A DNA stretch of 30,089 nt from Pseudomonadota bacterium (GTDB lineage Bacteria; Pseudomonadota; Gammaproteobacteria; Burkholderiales; Gallionellaceae): contig JAJZSA010000025.1 of NCBI GenBank assembly GCA_021822115.1, forward strand, positions 1-30,089, written 5' to 3'. Made by a program: the position numbers and the translations under genes. Under the pieces are notes generated by a model. The model made no database searches. It had not been told where the DNA came from and saw nothing but the letters and a program-made list of their open reading frames with translations. Position 1 is the first letter of the stretch. Each line of letters opens with the position of its first letter. Shown here piece after piece: positions 7,769-17,793 of the stretch.

Positions 7769-9075
7769 GCCGTCTCCATTGCGGGAGAGAATGAACGCAC
7801 ATCAATTTTGCCGGTGACGGCGGCGGAAATCAGCGCACTGCGGCGCTCTTTCAGCAGTTCGATGGCACGGTTGGCTTCGGAGGTCAGAGCGTCAATCTTG
7901 GCAGTTTCGCAGTCAAGGAATTCGGCGATGGCGGTTTGTTCAGCAATGGAAGGCAAAGCTATTTCGAGAGAAGCCCATCTGTCCATGCGAAGAGCTTTGG
8001 TTCCATGTCCAGCTTCATCAAGTCGGCACAAGGACTCATTTGCAGTTCCGCGCAAATACAATGCCAAGAAATTGGCGGCCAATCTTTCTCCAGGAATAAC
8101 CGCTTTCAGGTCTTGGTTGATTGCCATCTTCTCGCGAGTCAAAGCGACTGGAAATATCCGCGCCAATATCATGCCGCGTACCACCACAAGTACGGCGCCT
8201 ACATCCAGAAGAGTAGCCGCTCCTTCTTCTAGGGCCAGCTCAGTTATGTGATCCTCCGTGTCAGAAATAAATTCAACTTTCATATCCTTAGCGGAAGCCC
8301 AAGGAAGTGAGCCATCCCAGTAATCGAGTTGCTCTTTGCTTGGCGTACCTCCGCTTTGAAAGCGCACCAAATACTTCATCGGCACAGCATCCCAATGCGC
8401 TGGAATCTCGCCCAGCCATTGGATGCCGGAGTCCTTCATCTTCGCGGCGGGGTTGAGGCCCTTGGTGACGGCGTGGGAGATGACGGCCTGGCGCTTTTCT
8501 TTCAGCAGCGCGATCAGTTTCTCCTGCTCCGCCACCAGCGCGTCGATCTTCCCCGTCTCGCGGTCGAGAAAGGCGGCGATGGTTTGTTGTTCAGTGGCAG
8601 GAGGGACAGCGAGACTAATGTTTTTCATCTCGGAGTAGTTGGTACTCCAAAGGTCCGCAACAATCCCTTTGCCATAGCGGTAGTACTCTTCCTGAAATGG
8701 AATGCTTCTAAGCAAGTGATGCGCAAACTCGATGCGAATTTCTGCATACGGTTGAATGACCGTATTGATTAACGAAACCGACCCATCCATTGCCGACATC
8801 CCGGAAGAGCCCTTCCGGTCAGAGCGGCTGTTGATTACAAAATCACCTTTGCAAACTTTCTTTCGGTTATCGCCATCATCCGTTTTGGCCGCTGTTTCAA
8901 GCTGAGGAAGAATTCCATTCTTCGTGACCGACAAAGGCTCGAAGTCTTTATCGCTTACTTTCTCTCGCCGTTCGTTGAAGAAATAGCCAAGGCGCTTCAC
9001 CTCCCAATGCCCAGGCACCTCGCCCAGCCAAGCGACGCCGCTGTCCTTGTATGCGGGATAACGCGGGAAGCTCAT
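7765..9075 (-). CDS. hsdS: Type I restriction enzyme specificity subunit S
   Basis: The DNA-recognition subunit shared by the methylase (M2S) and the restriction complex. The 436 residues contain two target-recognition domains in tandem. Each unit begins with a copy of KDSG(V/I)xWLGE(V/I)PxHW (about 10-25 and 212-227) and ends with a long conserved helix, FLDRETGKIDALVAEQEKLIALLKEKRQAVI against FLDCETAKIDALTSEANRAIELLKERRSALI. These repeats form the antiparallel spacer that sets the distance between the two half-sites. The variable domains between them differ from each other and are lower in GC than the spacer regions, as expected for modules that recombine. The ATG at 9075 overlaps the rhuM stop (ATGA). 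The target sequence cannot be read from this alone. Confidence 0.95.
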   Translation of the reverse strand: MSFPRYPAYKDSGVAWLGEVPGHWEVKRLGYFFNERREKVSDKDFEPLSVTKNGILPQLETAAKTDDGDNRKKVCKGDFVINSRSDRKGSSGMSAMDGSVSLINTVIQPYAEIRIEFAHHLLRSIPFQEEYYRYGKGIVADLWSTNYSEMKNISLAVPPATEQQTIAAFLDRETGKIDALVAEQEKLIALLKEKRQAVISHAVTKGLNPAAKMKDSGIQWLGEIPAHWDAVPMKYLVRFQSGGTPSKEQLDYWDGSLPWASAKDMKVEFISDTEDHITELALEEGAATLLDVGAVLVVVRGMILARIFPVALTREKMAINQDLKAVIPGERLAANFLALYLRGTANESLCRLDEAGHGTKALRMDRWASLEIALPSIAEQTAIAEFLDCETAKIDALTSEANRAIELLKERRSALISAAVTGKIDVRSFSPAMETA

Positions 9076-10148
9076 GCCTCTTCACCCTTGTTTTTACGTG
9101 GGCGACGGGGCAGCTTCTTGGCAACGTCCTGCAATTGTTTTGCGGCCTGTTCGAAATGCACATCCACCGTTTGCGGCTGAGCATCTTGCAGGCTGCGGTA
9201 ACGTGCGTATTCCTTTTCCGCTTTTGCCTTGGCGGTTTCGGCGGAGATGGTTCCCGCATGGTTCAGCAGTTCACGCCCGGATATTTTCAGGAATTCGTCG
9301 AGTTTGCTGATCCAGTCGCGCATGGTCATGGGCTTGCGCTCCAGCGCCTGCAATTCCGCGAATTCGATGTAGAAGTTGACGATGCGGTTTAGCACCTGCA
9401 ACTCGTCTTCGGTGAGGTAGTTCTTGGCAACGGATACATCGTCCTTGCGCACGATACCGCTCGGCCGGGTGGTTTGCAGACCCATGTGCGGCTTGCCGGC
9501 ATCCGCGCGCTGATGGATGAGTTCTGCTGCGGTGTGGCCGTGGGTGGCCCAGTGCATCTTGTTCTGCACGGTGGCGAAGAATTGCTGCGAGGCTTCGGCA
9601 TCGGGCGTGTAGTCGATGCTGGTGGCGTAGATGTCCAGCACTTTCTGGTAGAAGCGCCGCTCCGAAGAACGGATGTCGCGGATGCGTTCGAGCAGTTCGT
9701 CGAAGTAATCCTTCTGTCCTTTGCCGGGCGGGTTTTTCAGCCGCTCGTCGTCCATGGCGAAGCCCTTGACCAAGTATTCGGACAGGCGTGCCGTGGCCCA
9801 TTGGCGGAATTGGGTGCCGCGATGGCTGCGCACGCGGTAGCCGACGGCGAGGATGGCGGGCAGGCTGTAGTGGAGCACTTCGCGGGAAACTTGGCGGGCC
9901 CCTTCGGTGCGAACTATTAAGTAAGACTTAATGGTTGCCGCCTCGCTCAACTCCCCTTCTGCATAAATGGCCTTCAAATGCAGATTGATGTTGGGTACGG
10001 AGGTCTGGAACAGCTCGGCAAGCTGCACTTGGGAAAGCCAGATCGTCTCGTTTTCAAACCGGCACTGGATGCGCGTACCACCATCCTCAGTCTGGTAGAG
10101 GATGAATTCGCCGGATTGACCGGGCAACGGGCTGGGCGCTTTGCTCAT
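9072..10148 (-). CDS. rhuM: RhuM family protein embedded in the Type I restriction operon
   Basis: A 358-residue RhuM-family protein. The family is named from a Salmonella pathogenicity-island gene, is common beside restriction and mobile genes, and its molecular role is not established. The N-terminus has the family signature: FILYQTEDGGTRIQCRFENETIWLSQVQLAELFQTSVPNINLHLK, a winged-helix-like DNA-binding candidate, then the conserved core HYSLPAILAVGYRVRSHRGTQFRQWAT. A charged helical tail ends in PRRPRKNKGEEA. The ATG at 10148 was chosen over the longer frame to 10187 because AAGGAT lies about 9 bases upstream. It overlaps hsdS by 4 bases and follows hsdM after a 99-base AT-rich gap. That gap has an imperfect inverted repeat near 10161-10180 and might hold an internal promoter or operator. 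A regulatory role on the restriction genes is inference. Confidence 0.92.
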   Translation of the reverse strand: MSKAPSPLPGQSGEFILYQTEDGGTRIQCRFENETIWLSQVQLAELFQTSVPNINLHLKAIYAEGELSEAATIKSYLIVRTEGARQVSREVLHYSLPAILAVGYRVRSHRGTQFRQWATARLSEYLVKGFAMDDERLKNPPGKGQKDYFDELLERIRDIRSSERRFYQKVLDIYATSIDYTPDAEASQQFFATVQNKMHWATHGHTAAELIHQRADAGKPHMGLQTTRPSGIVRKDDVSVAKNYLTEDELQVLNRIVNFYIEFAELQALERKPMTMRDWISKLDEFLKISGRELLNHAGTISAETAKAKAEKEYARYRSLQDAQPQTVDVHFEQAAKQLQDVAKKLPRRPRKNKGEEA

Positions 10149-10247
10149 GTTATTGGATCCTTTTGTTCTTGAACGAAAAAGAAACAATGTCCGTTTTCTG
10201 GTGTGATAAAAGTTTGCTCACAAATTCAGCAACAGGGCTGCTATCGC

Positions 10248-11993
<1,746 letters not shown>

Positions 11994-12023
11994 ATCTAGT
12001 TATTGTTTCCCCTGAGCGAACGA

Positions 12024-12052
12024 ATAGTACCGGCCATGGTGGGTGCCGCCAA
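12024..12052 (-). promoter_or_regulatory. Candidate sigma-70 promoter of the Type I restriction operon
   Basis: Read on the minus strand: TTGGCG, a 17-base spacer, then TACTAT, about 30 bases before the hsdM ATG. Each hexamer matches consensus at four of six positions. An alternative AT-rich TATATATT lies at about 12061-12068. Confidence 0.35.
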
Positions 12053-12076
12053 TAGCGAAGAATATATAGACCGCTG

Positions 12077-12110
12077 AAAACAAAACGGGGAAGCGTTGCC
12101 GCTTCCCCGT
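12077..12110 (-). terminator. Intrinsic terminator after purD
   Basis: Minus-strand stem ACGGGGAAGCG, GCAA loop, CGCTTCCCCGT (11 perfect pairs), followed by TTTTGTTTT. It ends the dusB-fis-purH-purD transcript and insulates the hsdM promoter. Confidence 0.92.
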
Positions 12111-12123
12111 CCGCGAGTGCCCC

Positions 12124-12170
12124 CCCTTCGATACACCGCGCTCCGCGCGGCACTCAGGGCGAACGGTTCG
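12124..12170. repeat. Dispersed-repeat-like sequence with a GC hairpin
   Basis: CCCTTCGAT and CTCAGGGCGAACGG flank a hairpin CCGCGC-TCC-GCGCGG (12136-12150). The outer words match the widespread CTTCGAC...CTCAGGGCGAACGG intergenic repeat type of proteobacteria. It lies between the purD stop and its terminator. Confidence 0.5.
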
Positions 12171-12174
12171 TTTC

Positions 12175-13446
12175 TTACTTGCGGCCGATCGCCCGATAGC
12201 CGATGTCGCGCCGCATCTGGCAGCCATCGAACTTGATGGTGTCGGCGATCTCGTAGGCACGGTTCTGCGCGTGTTTGACCATGTCGCCGAGGGCGACGAC
12301 GCACAGCACGCGGCCACCGCTGGTGACGACTTTGCCGTCTTGCATCGTCGTTCCTGCGTGGAAGACGTGTGCGTCTTCCAGCTTTTTGGGCAGGCCGGTG
12401 ATGACGTCGCCTTTACGCGGGGTGTCGGGGTAGTTGGCGGCGGCCATGACGACGCCGAGCGCGGTGCGTTTGTCCCATTCGGCTTCGACCTTGTCGAGCG
12501 TGCCGTTGATACCGTGTTCGATGAGCACAGCGAAGTCGCTCTTGAGGCGCAGCATGATGGGTTGGGTTTCGGGGTCGCCGAAGCGGCAGTTGAATTCCAG
12601 CACTTTCAGCGCGCCATCGGGCGAGATCATCAGGCCGGCGTAGAGGAAGCCGGTGTAGGTGGTGCCTTCTTTTTCCATGCCGCGCACCACGGGCATGATG
12701 ACTTCGCGCAGCGTCTTGGCGTGGATGGTGGGCGTGACCACCGGTGCCGGCGAGTAAGCGCCCATGCCGCCGGTGTTGGGGCCTTGGTCGCCATCGAGCA
12801 GACGCTTGTGGTCCTGGCTGCTGGCCATGGCGAGTACGTTCTTGCCATCGACCATGACGATGAAGCTGGCTTCTTCGCCTTCCAGGAATTCTTCGATCAC
12901 CACGCGCGCACCGGCATCGCCCAGCTTGTTGTCGGACAGCATCATGTCGATGGCGTCGAAGGCTTCTGCTTTGGTCATGGCGACGACCACGCCCTTGCCT
13001 GCGGCGAGCCCGTCTGCTTTGACGACGATGGGTGCGCCGTGCTTCTCGACGTAGGCTTTGGCGGCTGCGATGTCGCTGAAGGTTTCGAAGAAGGCGGTGG
13101 GGATGTTGTGGCGCGTCATGAAGCGCTTGGCGAAATCCTTTGAGGATTCGAGCTGCGCGGCGGCCTTGGTGGGGCCGAAGATCTTCAGACCGGCGGCGCG
13201 GAAGGCATCCACCACACCAGCCGCCAGCGGCGCTTCGGGGCCGACCACGGTCATGTAGATGTCGTTGCGCTTGGCGAACTCGATCAGCTCGGGGATGGCG
13301 GTGATGTTGACGTTCTCCACGCCCTCTTCCAGCGCGGTGCCCGCGTTGCCGGGCGCGACGTAGACCTTTTGCACCTTCGCGCCTTGCGCCAGACGCCAGG
13401 CGAGTGCGTGTTCGCGACCGCCGTTACCGATGACTAGAATTTTCAT
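12175..13446 (-). CDS. purD: Phosphoribosylamine-glycine ligase (GAR synthetase)
   Basis: ATP-dependent joining of phosphoribosylamine and glycine, the second step of de novo purine synthesis. The 423-residue length matches the family. The N-terminal domain starts MKILVIGNGGREHALAWRLAQ. The ATP-grasp domain shows KADGLAAGKGVVVAMT and the metal/ATP segment VLEFNCRFGDPETQPIM. SQDHKRLLDGDQGPNTGGMGAYSPAPV is the PurD signature. The ATG at 13446 has a GTAGGG stretch 6-10 bases upstream. It follows purH on the same strand, separated by an inverted-repeat element, and ends in a strong terminator. Confidence 0.98.
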   Translation of the reverse strand: MKILVIGNGGREHALAWRLAQGAKVQKVYVAPGNAGTALEEGVENVNITAIPELIEFAKRNDIYMTVVGPEAPLAAGVVDAFRAAGLKIFGPTKAAAQLESSKDFAKRFMTRHNIPTAFFETFSDIAAAKAYVEKHGAPIVVKADGLAAGKGVVVAMTKAEAFDAIDMMLSDNKLGDAGARVVIEEFLEGEEASFIVMVDGKNVLAMASSQDHKRLLDGDQGPNTGGMGAYSPAPVVTPTIHAKTLREVIMPVVRGMEKEGTTYTGFLYAGLMISPDGALKVLEFNCRFGDPETQPIMLRLKSDFAVLIEHGINGTLDKVEAEWDKRTALGVVMAAANYPDTPRKGDVITGLPKKLEDAHVFHAGTTMQDGKVVTSGGRVLCVVALGDMVKHAQNRAYEIADTIKFDGCQMRRDIGYRAIGRK

Positions 13447-13460
13447 ATCTACCCTACTTT

Positions 13461-13585
13461 GTCATTCCGGCGCAGGCCGGAATCCAGTTGATTGAACAAC
13501 TCCCGCATTGCGGGACACTAAATGCCTTGTTGTCTGCTGCGCAGGATTTTCCAAACCGCTGGATCCCGGCCTGCGCCGGGATGAC
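13461..13585. repeat. 125-bp element with 27-bp terminal inverted repeats between purH and purD
   Basis: The left end (13461-13487, GTCATTCCGGCGCAGGCCGG plus AATCCAG) and right end (13559-13585) are inverted copies with 25 of 27 positions matching. Each end is itself a palindrome around GCGCAGGC or GCCTGCGC. The interior has a further inverted repeat TCCCGCA-T-TGCGGGA (13501-13515) and no ORF. It is related in design to the element at 1918-2012. It could be a non-autonomous MITE-like or dRS3-type repeat. As RNA it would fold strongly and could influence purH-purD mRNA processing. Confidence 0.75.
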
Positions 13586-13611
13586 GATTCGTTATGCCAA
13601 GCACAGCAGGT

Positions 13612-15174
13612 CTAGTGACGGAAGTGACGGTAGCCGGTGAACACCATGGCCAGGCCGTGTTCATCCGCTGCCTTGATGACTTCTTCGTCACGCATGGAGC
13701 CGCCCGGCTGGATGACAGCCTTGGCGCCAGCTTCGGCCAGCACGTCCACGCCGTCGCGGAACGGGAAGAAGGCGTCCGATGCGACCACGGAACCGGCCAA
13801 GCTGAGACCGGCGTTCTGTGCCTTGATGCTGGCGATGCGGGTGGAATCCACGCGGCTCATCTGGCCGGCGCCGACGCCCAGGGTCTGGCCGCCCTTGCAG
13901 AACACGATGGCGTTGGACTTCACATACTTGGCGACGCGCCATGCGAACAGCAGGTCGGTGAGTTGTTCCTTGGTGGGCTGCACCTTGGTGACGACCTTGA
14001 GCTGGTCCAGCTGCACGTTGAGTGCGTCCGGGGTCTGCACCAGCAGGCCGCCGACGACGCGCTTCACGTCCCACTGGTTGTGCGCGTTGGACAACGGCAC
14101 GGTGAGCACGCGCACGTTCTGCTTGGCGCCGGTGACCTTGAGTGCGGCTTCGGTGGCGCTCGGCGCGATGATGACTTCGACGAACTGGTTGGCGACGATC
14201 TGCGCTGCGGTGGCTTCATCCAGCTCGCGGTTGAAAGCGATGATGCCGCCGAACGCGGAAGTGGTGTCGGTGGCGTAGGCCAGCTTGTAGGCGTTCAGCG
14301 GCGTGTCGGCAATGGCGACGCCACACGGGTTGGCGTGCTTGACGATGACACAGGCGGGTTGCTCGAAGGTCTTCACGCATTCCCAAGCGGCATCGGAATC
14401 GCCGATGTTGTTGTAGCTGAGTTCCTTGCCCTGCAACTGGGTGTAATCGGCGATGCCGCCGGTCACACCGTTGAGGTCGCGATAGAACGCGGCGCTCTGG
14501 TGCGAGTTCTCGCCGTAGCGCATGTCTTGCACCTTGGCGAAGTTGAAGTTGATCTGCGCGGGGTACTCGCTCTTGTTGCCGTCGGCATCGATCGCGGTGA
14601 GGTAGTTGCTGATCATGCTGTCGTAGGCGGCGGTGTGCGAGAAGGCCTTCTTGGCCAGCTCGAAACGGGTGGCGTCGGACACGGCGCACTTGTTGGTCTG
14701 CATCTCGGCCAGCACGTCGGCGTAGTCGGCCGGGTCGGTGACGATGGCGACGTGCGCGTGGTTCTTGGCAGCGGAACGCACCATGGTCGGGCCGCCGATG
14801 TCGATGTTCTCGATGGCATCGGCCAGCGTGCAGCCGGGCTTGGCGATGGTGGCCGCGAACGGATACAGGTTGACCACCACCAGGTCGATGGTGGGGATGT
14901 CGTGCTTCTTCAGCGTGGCAACGTGCTCGGGCAGGTCGCGACGGGCCAGGATGCCGGCGTGCACTTTCGGTTGCAGTGTCTTCACACGGCCATCGAGCAT
15001 CTCGGGGAAGCCGGTGTAGTCGGCCACTTCGGTGCAGGGCACGCCGTTGTCGGCGAGCAGCTTGGCAGTGCCGCCGGTGGAGAGCAGCTTGACGCCGAGG
15101 GCGTGCAGGCCTTTGGCGAATTCGAGGACGCCGGATTTATCCGAAACGCTGATGAGGGCTTGAGTGATGGCCAT
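13612..15174 (-). CDS. purH: Bifunctional AICAR transformylase / IMP cyclohydrolase
   Basis: Catalyses the last two steps to IMP: formylation of AICAR with 10-formyl-THF, then ring closure. The 520-residue length is typical. The N-terminal MGS-like cyclohydrolase domain shows [35 protein letters not shown]. The C-terminal transformylase domain shows [18 protein letters not shown] with the catalytic K-H pair, a [18 protein letters not shown] block and the terminal [30 protein letters not shown]. The ATG at 15174 lies only 15 bases after the fis stop, so purH is probably cotranscribed with dusB-fis. Confidence 0.98.
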   Translation of the reverse strand: MAITQALISVSDKSGVLEFAKGLHALGVKLLSTGGTAKLLADNGVPCTEVADYTGFPEMLDGRVKTLQPKVHAGILARRDLPEHVATLKKHDIPTIDLVVVNLYPFAATIAKPGCTLADAIENIDIGGPTMVRSAAKNHAHVAIVTDPADYADVLAEMQTNKCAVSDATRFELAKKAFSHTAAYDSMISNYLTAIDADGNKSEYPAQINFNFAKVQDMRYGENSHQSAAFYRDLNGVTGGIADYTQLQGKELSYNNIGDSDAAWECVKTFEQPACVIVKHANPCGVAIADTPLNAYKLAYATDTTSAFGGIIAFNRELDEATAAQIVANQFVEVIIAPSATEAALKVTGAKQNVRVLTVPLSNAHNQWDVKRVVGGLLVQTPDALNVQLDQLKVVTKVQPTKEQLTDLLFAWRVAKYVKSNAIVFCKGGQTLGVGAGQMSRVDSTRIASIKAQNAGLSLAGSVVASDAFFPFRDGVDVLAEAGAKAVIQPGGSMRDEEVIKAADEHGLAMVFTGYRHFRH

Positions 15175-15189
15175 GGTTGGGTTCCTTGA

Positions 15190-15447
15190 TTATTGAATCT
15201 TGTGCAACTGCATCTTCTTGCGCAGCGTGTTGCGATTGATGCCGAGCAGCTCGGCAGCGCGCGTCTGGTTGCCGCCCGCGTGGGTCAGCACGGTCTCGAT
15301 CAGCGGTTTCTCGGCACAGTGGATCACCATGTCGTAGATGCCGCAGGACGGATCTTCGCCGGCCAGGTCTTTAAAGTAGTCGTTCAGCGCCTTGCGTACA
15401 TGCCTGGCGATGTCATTCTCGTTGATGACGCATTCGTCACTGCTCAT
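15190..15447 (-). CDS. fis: Fis family nucleoid-associated regulator
   Basis: A small DNA-bending protein of 85 residues that affects rRNA promoters, recombination and global transcription. The C-terminal helix-turn-helix is clear: THAGGNQTRAAELLGINRNTLRKKMQ (about 55-80), ending LHKIQ. The N-terminal arm is shorter than in E. coli Fis (98 residues), as in other betaproteobacterial copies. The ATG at 15447 follows an AGGGGGGG run. It lies between dusB and purH; the dusB-fis pair is conserved across beta- and gammaproteobacteria. Confidence 0.93.
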   Translation of the reverse strand: MSSDECVINENDIARHVRKALNDYFKDLAGEDPSCGIYDMVIHCAEKPLIETVLTHAGGNQTRAAELLGINRNTLRKKMQLHKIQ

Positions 15448-15503
15448 GCTTCCCCCCCCTTGTTACCGATATCCGCCACGGTCGGGCGACATCCTGACGG
15501 TCT

Positions 15504-16517
15504 TTATGCCGCCAGCTCCCCGATGTCGTCATACCGCAATGTTGCGCTGGCGGCCTTCTGTTCTTCAAAGAAATCGTTCACTGCGCGCACCTGTTCGTCC
15601 AGGCTTTCCAGCTGGTTCATGCGATGACGGAACATCGCGGAACCGGGCAAGCCCTTGGTGTACCAGGAGATGTGTTTGCGCGCGACGCGCAGGCCGGTGT
15701 ATTCGCCGTAGAAGGCGTACAGGTCTTGCAGATGTTCGGTCAGCACTTGCTGGATCTCGCCGACGTTGGGCGACAGCAGGTGCGTGCCGGTGTTCAGGTA
15801 ATGCTCGATCTCGCGGAACAGCCAGGGGCGTCCCTGCGCTGCGCGGCCGATCATCACAGCGTCGGCGCCGGTGTGGTCGAGCACGAACTTGGCCTTTTCG
15901 GGTGTGGTGATGTCGCCGTTGGCGATGATGGGGATGTTCACCTCCGCCTTCACGGCGGCGATGGTGTCGTATTCGGCGTCACCGGTGTAGGCACAGGCGC
16001 GGGTGCGGCCGTGGATGGCCAGCGCCTGGATGCCGCTGGCTTCAGCGATGCGGGCGATATTGATGGCGTTGCGGTGGGCCTTGTCCCAGCCGGTGCGCGT
16101 CTTCAGCGTGACCGGCACGTCCACCGCCTTGACCACAGCCTCCAGGATGTCGACCACCAGCGCTTCGTTCTGCATCAGCGCGGAACCGGCCATCACGTTG
16201 CAAATCTTCTTGGCCGGGCAGCCCATGTTGATGTCGATGATCTGCGCGCCGTTGGCGACGTTGTAACGCGCGGCTTCGGCCAGCATCTTGGGATCGGCGC
16301 CGACGATCTGCACCGAGATGGGATCGACCTCGCCTGCATGGTTGGCGCGGCGCTTGGTCTTTTCGGAGCCGTACAGCAGGGAATTGGAAGCCACCATCTC
16401 GGATACCGCCATGCCCGCGCCCATGCGCTTGCACAGCATGCGGAACGGCCGATCGGTCACACCCGCCATGGGGGCGACGATCAGGTTGTTCTTCAGTTTG
16501 TACTTGCCGATCTGCAT
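15504..16517 (-). CDS. dusB: tRNA-dihydrouridine synthase B
   Basis: FMN-dependent reduction of specific uridines in the tRNA D-loop. A 337-residue TIM-barrel protein beginning KLKNNLIVAPMAGVTDRPFR. The catalytic cysteine is C100 in NMGCPAKK. FMN/phosphate motifs follow: TLKTRTGWD, LAIHGRTR, IANGDI and MIGRAAQGRPWLF. The C-terminal helical tRNA-binding domain holds the HISWYTKGLPGS segment. It is the first gene of the dusB-fis-purH-purD unit, with a perfect TATAAT upstream at 16543-16548. Confidence 0.96.
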   Translation of the reverse strand: MQIGKYKLKNNLIVAPMAGVTDRPFRMLCKRMGAGMAVSEMVASNSLLYGSEKTKRRANHAGEVDPISVQIVGADPKMLAEAARYNVANGAQIIDINMGCPAKKICNVMAGSALMQNEALVVDILEAVVKAVDVPVTLKTRTGWDKAHRNAINIARIAEASGIQALAIHGRTRACAYTGDAEYDTIAAVKAEVNIPIIANGDITTPEKAKFVLDHTGADAVMIGRAAQGRPWLFREIEHYLNTGTHLLSPNVGEIQQVLTEHLQDLYAFYGEYTGLRVARKHISWYTKGLPGSAMFRHRMNQLESLDEQVRAVNDFFEEQKAASATLRYDDIGELAA

Positions 16518-16542
16518 GGGGGCATTTCCGTAGGGGGCGGCG

Positions 16543-16548
16543 ATTATA
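16543..16548 (-). promoter_or_regulatory. -10 element of the dusB-fis-purH-purD unit
   Basis: Minus-strand TATAAT (six of six), 26 bases before the dusB ATG and within an AT-rich patch. The -35 region about 17 bases upstream is poor (TAGCAT), so an activator may be needed. Confidence 0.55.
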
Positions 16549-16567
16549 AATTAAGCAGCCGCCCCAT

Positions 16568-16575
16568 GCTATGAT
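16568..16575 (+). promoter_or_regulatory. Extended -10 of the UbiH-family gene
   Basis: TGCTATGAT gives TGn plus TATGAT (five of six) 33 bases before the ATG. No good -35 is present, which extended -10 promoters tolerate. It is divergent from the dusB promoter; the two -10 boxes are about 20 bases apart, so the promoters overlap. Confidence 0.45.
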
Positions 16576-16607
16576 GGCCGCCGATTTTTTGTGCGGAGTG
16601 TCCGACC

Positions 16608-17771
16608 ATGGAATTCGACATTGTCATCATCGGCGGCGGTCTGGTGGGCGCGAGCCTGGCGGCCTCCTTGCGCCATAGTGGGCTGAAGCTGGCATTGCTT
16701 GAAAGTGGTCCCTCACCCCAAGCCACGGATGCGCCGGACGATTGGGATGCGCGCATCTACGCCTTCACCCCCGGCAATGCCGAATTCCTGCGCGAATGTG
16801 GCGCCTGGCAACGTCTGGATATGGCCCGCGTGCAGCAGGTGGAAGAGATGCGCGTGTTCGGCGACACCGGCGCCAAGCTGAATTTCAGTGCTTATCAGTT
16901 GGGCGTGCCGGAGATGGCGTTCATCCTGGAGAGCCGCTTGTTGCAGGATGCCCTGTGGCAAGGCCTGCGCGAGCAGGACAACCTGACGCTGCTGCACCCC
17001 GCGCAATGCGCCGCCTTGCAGGTGCAGGAACAAGCCGCCCTGCTCACGTTGAAAGACGGCCGCAAAGTGCGCGCCAAGCTGATCGTCGGCGCGGACGGCC
17101 GCGATTCGTGGGTGCGCCAGCAAGCCGGCATGCCGGAAGTACCGACGCCCTACAACCAGCATGGTCTGGTCGCCAACTTCAAATGCAGCAAGGCCCATCG
17201 CGGCATCGCCTATCAATGGTTCACCGAGGATGGCATCCTGGCACTGCTGCCGCTGCCGGGCCGGCGCGTCTCCATCGTGTGGTCGGTGACGCCGGAGAAG
17301 TCGGCCGAACTGCTGGCGCTGTCGCATGAAGAGCTGGCCGCGCGCGTGACGCAGGCCTCGCAGCGCACGCTGGGCGAGCTGGAAGTGATCACCGCGCCGG
17401 CCGCCTTCGCCCTGCGCGTGTTGAACCTGGCGCATCTGGCCAAACCGCGCATCGCGCTGATCGGCGATGCAGCGCACAACGTGCACCCGCTGGCGGGCCA
17501 GGGCGTGAACCTGGGCCTGCGCGATGCGCGCGAACTGGCGCACACCATCATGCAGCGTGGCGCCCTCGACTGCGGCGATCTGCGCCTGCTGCAACGCTAC
17601 GAACAAGCCCGGCGCGACGACATCCTGTCCATGCAGCTCACCACCGATGCGCTGAAGCACCTGTTCGTGAATCCCAATCCGGTGTTGCGCCTGTTGCGCA
17701 ACGTCGGCATGGCGGCTACCAATGCCGCCACACCGCTGAAGAAGATGCTGGCGCGCCACGCGCTCAATTGA
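16608..17771 (+). CDS. UbiH/UbiF/VisC/COQ6-family FAD-dependent hydroxylase
   Basis: A 387-residue flavoprotein monooxygenase, most likely hydroxylating the ubiquinone ring precursor in aerobic ubiquinone biosynthesis. Three diagnostic motifs are visible: FAD-binding VIIGGGLVGAS (7-17), the central DG motif VGADGRDSWVR, and the GD motif IALIGDAAHNVHPLAGQGVNLGLRDA. Which ring carbon it hydroxylates (UbiH, UbiI, UbiF or UbiM role) cannot be assigned from sequence, so no symbol is given. The ATG at 16608 leads directly into the Rossmann strand. dsbC follows 22 bases downstream and is likely cotranscribed. Confidence 0.9.
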   Translation: MEFDIVIIGGGLVGASLAASLRHSGLKLALLESGPSPQATDAPDDWDARIYAFTPGNAEFLRECGAWQRLDMARVQQVEEMRVFGDTGAKLNFSAYQLGVPEMAFILESRLLQDALWQGLREQDNLTLLHPAQCAALQVQEQAALLTLKDGRKVRAKLIVGADGRDSWVRQQAGMPEVPTPYNQHGLVANFKCSKAHRGIAYQWFTEDGILALLPLPGRRVSIVWSVTPEKSAELLALSHEELAARVTQASQRTLGELEVITAPAAFALRVLNLAHLAKPRIALIGDAAHNVHPLAGQGVNLGLRDARELAHTIMQRGALDCGDLRLLQRYEQARRDDILSMQLTTDALKHLFVNPNPVLRLLRNVGMAATNAATPLKKMLARHALN

Positions 17772-17793
17772 TCCCACCACGAGGAAAAACCCG

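Noticed and set aside
13594..15189. 531-codon open frame on the plus strand opposite purH
   Set aside because: It mirrors the third codon positions of a clear purH gene in GC-rich DNA. Its His/Gly/Asp-rich composition is that of an antisense shadow, with no recognisable domain.
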